Positions 45,147 to 48,155 of a stretch of DNA of 48,155 nt are shown piece by piece. Both the position numbers and the translations under genes were made by a program. Location of the stretch: positions 1-48,155 of the forward strand of contig CABSKV010000002.1 of NCBI GenBank assembly GCA_902478425.1, given 5' to 3'. The stretch comes from an uncultured Coriobacteriia bacterium. GTDB taxonomy: Bacteria > Actinomycetota > Coriobacteriia > Coriobacteriales > QAMH01. A model generated the notes under the pieces. The model had not been told where the DNA came from and ran no database searches. It saw only the letters and a list, made by a program, of their open reading frames with translations. Position 1 is the stretch's first letter. Every line of letters starts with the position of its first letter.

Positions 45147-45190
45147 ATGAGACAACTGCTCGAGACAACTGCTCAGAGCATTTGTCTCAT
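45147..45190. repeat. Three-part TGAGAC palindrome, copy 2
   Basis: ATGAGACAACTGCTC (45147-45161) is followed directly by a second direct copy of GAGACAACTGCTC, then by an inverted arm (45176-45190) matching at 14 of 15 positions. The unit/direct/inverted order is the same as at 12161-12221. It lies between the divergent TorD and thioesterase genes. Confidence 0.7.
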
Positions 45191-45253
45191 CGTGCAGGTC
45201 AAAGTGTCTGTCGCGAGTATAATGACCCGCAACGCCAAATGACGGGAAGACTG

Positions 45254-45991
45254 ATGATTGACACCGAACTGACAGTGGACCTTAAGGTGACCGTTCCCTT
45301 GCGCGTCACCGATTTCGACCGCTATGGCCGCATCAAGCCCTCGGCCGTGCTCGAACTCTTCCAGGAGGCCGCTACCGCACAGGCGGGCGTCATGGACATC
45401 GATCACGCTGCGATGGAGCGCCGTGGCGTGTTCTGGGCCGTCATCCGCACCTACTACGAGGTCATCCGCCAACCTGAGCTGTACACGAGCGTACAGGTGC
45501 GCACCTGGCCCCACTCCCCCTCGCGTTTCTCGTTCCAGCGTGACTACATCATCAGCTCGCTTTATGACGAGGTGCTCGTACGCGGCACCTCGGAATGGGT
45601 GCTCATGAGCCTCGAGACACGGCAGTTCGTGAGTCTCGCCGACGTGTACGAACCACCTGCAAACCTACTCGACGAGAAAAACTTCGAGAAAAAGCCACGC
45701 AAGATACGTGATTTCGAGACCGATGACGCAGCGCCCTATGTCATCGTCCCGCCCTACACCTCGGCCGACATCAACGGACACGTCAACAACAGCGTTTATG
45801 CCGATTATCCCTTCGACGCCATCAATCCGGGCGAGGAGCACAACGTCAAGAGCTTCCAGATCGACTTCCGGCACGAAGTGCGCACGGGACAGCCGCTCTT
45901 CATCTACACGGCGCGCGACGAGGGTGTGATCCTCACCAAGGGCGTCGACGAGCAGGGCGAAGTCGCGTTCTCCGCGCGCACGTCGTTCTAG
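45254..45991 (+). CDS. Acyl-ACP thioesterase
   Basis: A 245-residue double-hotdog protein of the acyl-ACP thioesterase family (FatA/FatB-like, PF01643), which releases free fatty acids from acyl carrier protein. The first hotdog has VTDFDRYGRIKPSAVLELFQEAA and the second SADINGHVNNSVYADYPFDAI, where the Asn/His pair sits near the expected active site. AAGACTG and a GGGAAG site precede the ATG at 45254-45256; an ATG 15 nt upstream is also in frame. Its end overlaps the convergent rnhA stop by 4 nt. Confidence 0.87.
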   Translation: MIDTELTVDLKVTVPLRVTDFDRYGRIKPSAVLELFQEAATAQAGVMDIDHAAMERRGVFWAVIRTYYEVIRQPELYTSVQVRTWPHSPSRFSFQRDYIISSLYDEVLVRGTSEWVLMSLETRQFVSLADVYEPPANLLDEKNFEKKPRKIRDFETDDAAPYVIVPPYTSADINGHVNNSVYADYPFDAINPGEEHNVKSFQIDFRHEVRTGQPLFIYTARDEGVILTKGVDEQGEVAFSARTSF

Positions 45992-46449
45992 GACGCGTTC
46001 TCCTCGAGCTCGTCCATCGCGCGGTTTGCCAGCTCGTCGGCCTTGATGTTGCCGACGTTGTCCGCATGGCCCTTGACCTTGTGAAAGCGTATGTCGGCAA
46101 AGCGCCGCCGCTCCTCGTCGAGCGCTAGCCAGAGTTCCTTGTTGGCAACGGGTTGCTTTTTCGAGTTGACCCAGCCCTTGCGCTTCCAATCCGCAATCCA
46201 CGACGTGATGCCGTTGAGCACATAGGCGCTGTCGAGGTAGACGTCGGTCGGCACCGCCTTGTTCTTGATGGCGCGCAGTCCCTCGATGGCGGCCGTCAGC
46301 TCCATCTTGTTATTGGTGGTGTCACGCTCGCCTCCCCAGAGCTCCTTTTCATGCTCGCCCCAGATGAGGTAGACGCCCCAGCCACCCACGTTCGCATCGC
46401 TTTGGTTGCCGCGGCAGCCGCCGTCGCAGTATATCTGCAAGCTCGTCAT
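45988..46449 (-). CDS. rnhA: Ribonuclease HI
   Basis: A 153-residue RNase HI that cuts RNA in RNA-DNA hybrids. The four acidic active-site residues are visible: D9 (YCDGGCRGN), E50 (NKMELTAAIEGL), D73 (YLDSAYVLNGI) and D138 (IKADELANRAM), with H128 in KVKGHAD. Length is normal. It is convergent with the thioesterase gene and begins 6 bp after the aminotransferase stop on the same strand. Confidence 0.94.
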   Translation of the reverse strand: MTSLQIYCDGGCRGNQSDANVGGWGVYLIWGEHEKELWGGERDTTNNKMELTAAIEGLRAIKNKAVPTDVYLDSAYVLNGITSWIADWKRKGWVNSKKQPVANKELWLALDEERRRFADIRFHKVKGHADNVGNIKADELANRAMDELEENAS

Positions 46450-46455
46450 GCGCGT

Positions 46456-48000
46456 CTACTGCCGGTAGTAGGTCAGGAAGTCCTCGATTGCGTCCATCGC
46501 CTCGCCGAGCGTGCGGCGTCGTGGCAAGTAGACGATGCGGAAGTGGTCGGTATCGGCGCAGTTGAAGCCACTTCCCTGGACGATGAGCACCTTCTTGTCC
46601 TTGAGCAGATCGAGCGCGAACTGTTCGTCGTTCGTGATGTTGAAGCGCTTCTTGTCGAGCTTGGGGAAGATGTAGAACGCGGCTTTGGGCTTGACGACGC
46701 TCACACCGGGCATCTCGCAGAGGCGTTCGTAGACGAAGTTGCGCTGCTCGTACACGCGACCGCCGGGCACCACGTAATTGCGTACGCTCTGGTGTCCCCA
46801 CAGCGCCGTCTGCACGATGGACTGCGCCGGTACGTTGGAGCACAGGCGCATGTTCGTGAGCATGTTGAGGCCTTCGATGTAGTCGCGTGCCATGCGCTTG
46901 TTGCCAGATAACGCCATCCAGCCGATGCGATAGCCGGCAATCATATGCGATTTCGACAGTCCCGAGAAGGTGACGCAGAAAAGGTCGGGCGCAAGCGAGG
47001 CGATGGAGACGTGCTCGCCTTCGCCCTCCATGACAAGACGATCGTAGATCTCGTCCGAGAAGATGATGAGCTGGTGCTCGCGCGCGATGTCGACGATGCC
47101 CTGGAGCACCTCGCGCGGATACAGCGCACCCGTGGGGTTGTTGGGATTGATGATGACGATGGCCTTGGTGCGCGGCGTGATCTTGGCGCGGATGTCATCG
47201 AGATCCGGATACCACTCCGCCTCCTCGTCGCACACGTAATGCACGGGATGACCACCAGCTAGCGTGGCACATGCAGTCCACAGCGGGTAGTCGGGCATGG
47301 GCAGCAGAATCTCGTCACCGTCATCGAGCAGTGCCGACATGCAGATGTTGATGAGCTCGGATACGCCATTGCCCGTGTAGATGTCCTCCATCTGCACGTT
47401 GGGAAGGCCCTTGAGCTGGTAGTACTGCATGATGGCCTTGCGGGCAGACCACAGACCCTTCGAATCCGAGTAACCCTCGCAATCGGTGAGCTGCAGCGCC
47501 ATGTCGTGCACGACCTCGTCGACTGCACGGAAACCGAAGGGCGCCGGATTGCCGATGTTCAATTTGAGGACGTGCGTGCCCGCCTGCTCCATGCGGTTCG
47601 CCTCGTCGAGCACGGGACCGCGCACATCGTAGAGCACGTTATCGAGCTTCGATGATTTCTTGAACCGACGCATGGGCGCGAGCTCCGGATCTTCCTCGGC
47701 CATCACCGCGCTCGTCTGCGTCTGCTTCGGCGCTTTCTGGGCCTTCGGGGTTTTCTGGGCCTTCTGAACCTTCTGGAATTCCGATCCCGGATTGAGCCAT
47801 GAGGGTTCGACTTCGAGCGCCCGGGCGAGGAAGTTCAATGTTGCCTTGCGTGGCGTGGTCTTGCCGCTCACGTACTGGCTGAGCTGGCTCTTGCCGAGCT
47901 TGAAGCCCTGAATCTCGGCCTGCCTCAGCAAATCGACTTGCTTGAGGCCGCTTGCCTTCATCGCTTCCTTGAGTCTGTCGGCGAAAACTGTTGAGTTCAT
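46456..48000 (-). CDS. XRE-type HTH / AlaT-like aminotransferase fusion
   Basis: A 514-residue fusion. Residues ~3-70 form an XRE-like helix-turn-helix (SGLKQVDLLRQAEIQG, GKSQLSQYVSGKTTPRKAT). A Gln/Lys-rich linker (75-96) with QK(V/A/T) repeats leads to a fold-type I aminotransferase resembling AlaT (alanine-valine). K350 in SGLSKSHMIAGYRIGW should bind PLP; NPNNPTG (N288) and SDEIYD (D316) contact the cofactor. A family of phased GTTCA repeats covers its promoter and start codon, so it probably represses itself in response to amino acid or PLP status (inference). GGAG lies 7 nt upstream of the ATG at 47998-48000. Confidence 0.9.
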   Translation of the reverse strand: MNSTVFADRLKEAMKASGLKQVDLLRQAEIQGFKLGKSQLSQYVSGKTTPRKATLNFLARALEVEPSWLNPGSEFQKVQKAQKTPKAQKAPKQTQTSAVMAEEDPELAPMRRFKKSSKLDNVLYDVRGPVLDEANRMEQAGTHVLKLNIGNPAPFGFRAVDEVVHDMALQLTDCEGYSDSKGLWSARKAIMQYYQLKGLPNVQMEDIYTGNGVSELINICMSALLDDGDEILLPMPDYPLWTACATLAGGHPVHYVCDEEAEWYPDLDDIRAKITPRTKAIVIINPNNPTGALYPREVLQGIVDIAREHQLIIFSDEIYDRLVMEGEGEHVSIASLAPDLFCVTFSGLSKSHMIAGYRIGWMALSGNKRMARDYIEGLNMLTNMRLCSNVPAQSIVQTALWGHQSVRNYVVPGGRVYEQRNFVYERLCEMPGVSVVKPKAAFYIFPKLDKKRFNITNDEQFALDLLKDKKVLIVQGSGFNCADTDHFRIVYLPRRRTLGEAMDAIEDFLTYYRQ

Positions 48001-48085
48001 TTTCTGCTCCGTAAGTTCAATTTACTGGTCATGAGGTTCATTTTTAGCAGAATAGCATAATAAACCAGCCAAGAGGTTCAATTTC
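47993..48085 (-). promoter_or_regulatory. Four phased GTTCA(A/T)TTT sites over the XRE-aminotransferase promoter
   Basis: Plus-strand sites start (GTTCA) at 47995, 48015, 48036 and 48076, giving spacings of 20, 21 and 40 bp, i.e. whole helical turns. The consensus is R(A/G)GTTCA(A/T)TTT. The leftmost overlaps the ATG, and the one at 48076 overlaps the -35. This fits cooperative binding of the encoded XRE protein to one face of the DNA. Confidence 0.7.
48054..48081 (-). promoter_or_regulatory. Promoter for the XRE-aminotransferase gene
   Basis: On the minus strand, -35 TTGAAC (plus 48076-48081), a 16-bp spacer and -10 TATGCT (plus 48054-48059). The -35 is also a GTTCA operator site. Confidence 0.55.
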
Positions 48086-48094
48086 ATAAAATGC

Positions 48095-48149
48095 GACAGG
48101 GGCCAGGTACGTTTAATGGGACGCACTATCAAGCAACCTGGCATCTGTC
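48095..48149. repeat. REP-like palindromic element at the right edge
   Basis: GACAGGGGCCAGGT (48095-48108) and ACCTGGCATCTGTC (48136-48149) pair at 12 of 14 positions around a 27-nt loop containing TACGTTTAATGGGACGC. GACAG-ended palindromes with a GTACGTTTAAT core are familiar to me as intergenic REP-type repeats in this class; only one copy is in the window. Confidence 0.45.
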
Positions 48150-48155
48150 TCTTAT

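Overview
This is high-GC DNA from an anaerobic actinobacterium. The gene content and protein style fit the class Coriobacteriia (Eggerthella/Slackia-like): several cytoplasmic molybdopterin oxidoreductases with ferredoxin-like and NrfD subunits, a TorD-type chaperone, a one-chain ~1240-residue PurL, and CCA-encoding tRNA genes. The assignment is inferred from gene content; no rRNA or other phylogenetic marker was compared. Most genes are on the minus strand.

Layout. 1-2675: a partial APC amino-acid permease and a DHA2-type MFS exporter. 2858-4734: tRNA-Pro, a SixA-CHAD fusion and a small membrane protein. 4753-12034: a tight six-gene minus-strand operon. In transcription order it encodes a molybdopterin enzyme, a DUF2064/TIGR04282 transferase-like protein, a COG1964 (Tes/MJ0619-like) radical SAM enzyme, a ferredoxin-DUF169 protein, a flavin-reductase-like protein and a GNAT-PhnP-like fusion. 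I could not match it to a described pathway, and it is the best candidate here for a new system. 12227-18091: a GlpC/HdrD-like Fe-S protein and a complete molybdopterin enzyme/Fe-S/NrfD complex whose 961-residue catalytic subunit carries two ~78-residue C-terminal repeats. 18412-19903: an Mrp-type Fe-S carrier ATPase and four tRNAs (Val, Gly, Cys, and one with anticodon CAU).

19933-34214 is the core information-processing block, read leftward: leuS, then rimP-nusA-ylxR-infB-rbfA-nrnA-truB-ribF-dnaG-rpoD with almost no gaps. 34283-36735 holds mntP, a TIM-barrel protein, an ORF interrupted by an in-frame TAG, and a hypothetical gene. 36818-43755 holds an M18 aminopeptidase, purL, a lipoprotein and a membrane-anchored lysozyme-like protein. 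43930-48000 holds a possible 37-residue ORF, an orphan RelB/DinJ-type antitoxin, a TorD-like chaperone, an acyl-ACP thioesterase, RNase HI, and an XRE-aminotransferase fusion with helically phased upstream repeats.

Noncoding highlights. Two copies of a ~120-135 nt element lie about 50 nt downstream of leuS and of the M18 aminopeptidase gene. They share near-identical single-stranded blocks, but their two stems differ in sequence while staying paired, which is what a structured RNA would look like. Two three-part TGAGAC palindromes lie beside Fe-S/molybdoenzyme-related genes. A regularly spaced GTTCA-type repeat array covers the promoter and start of the XRE-aminotransferase gene.
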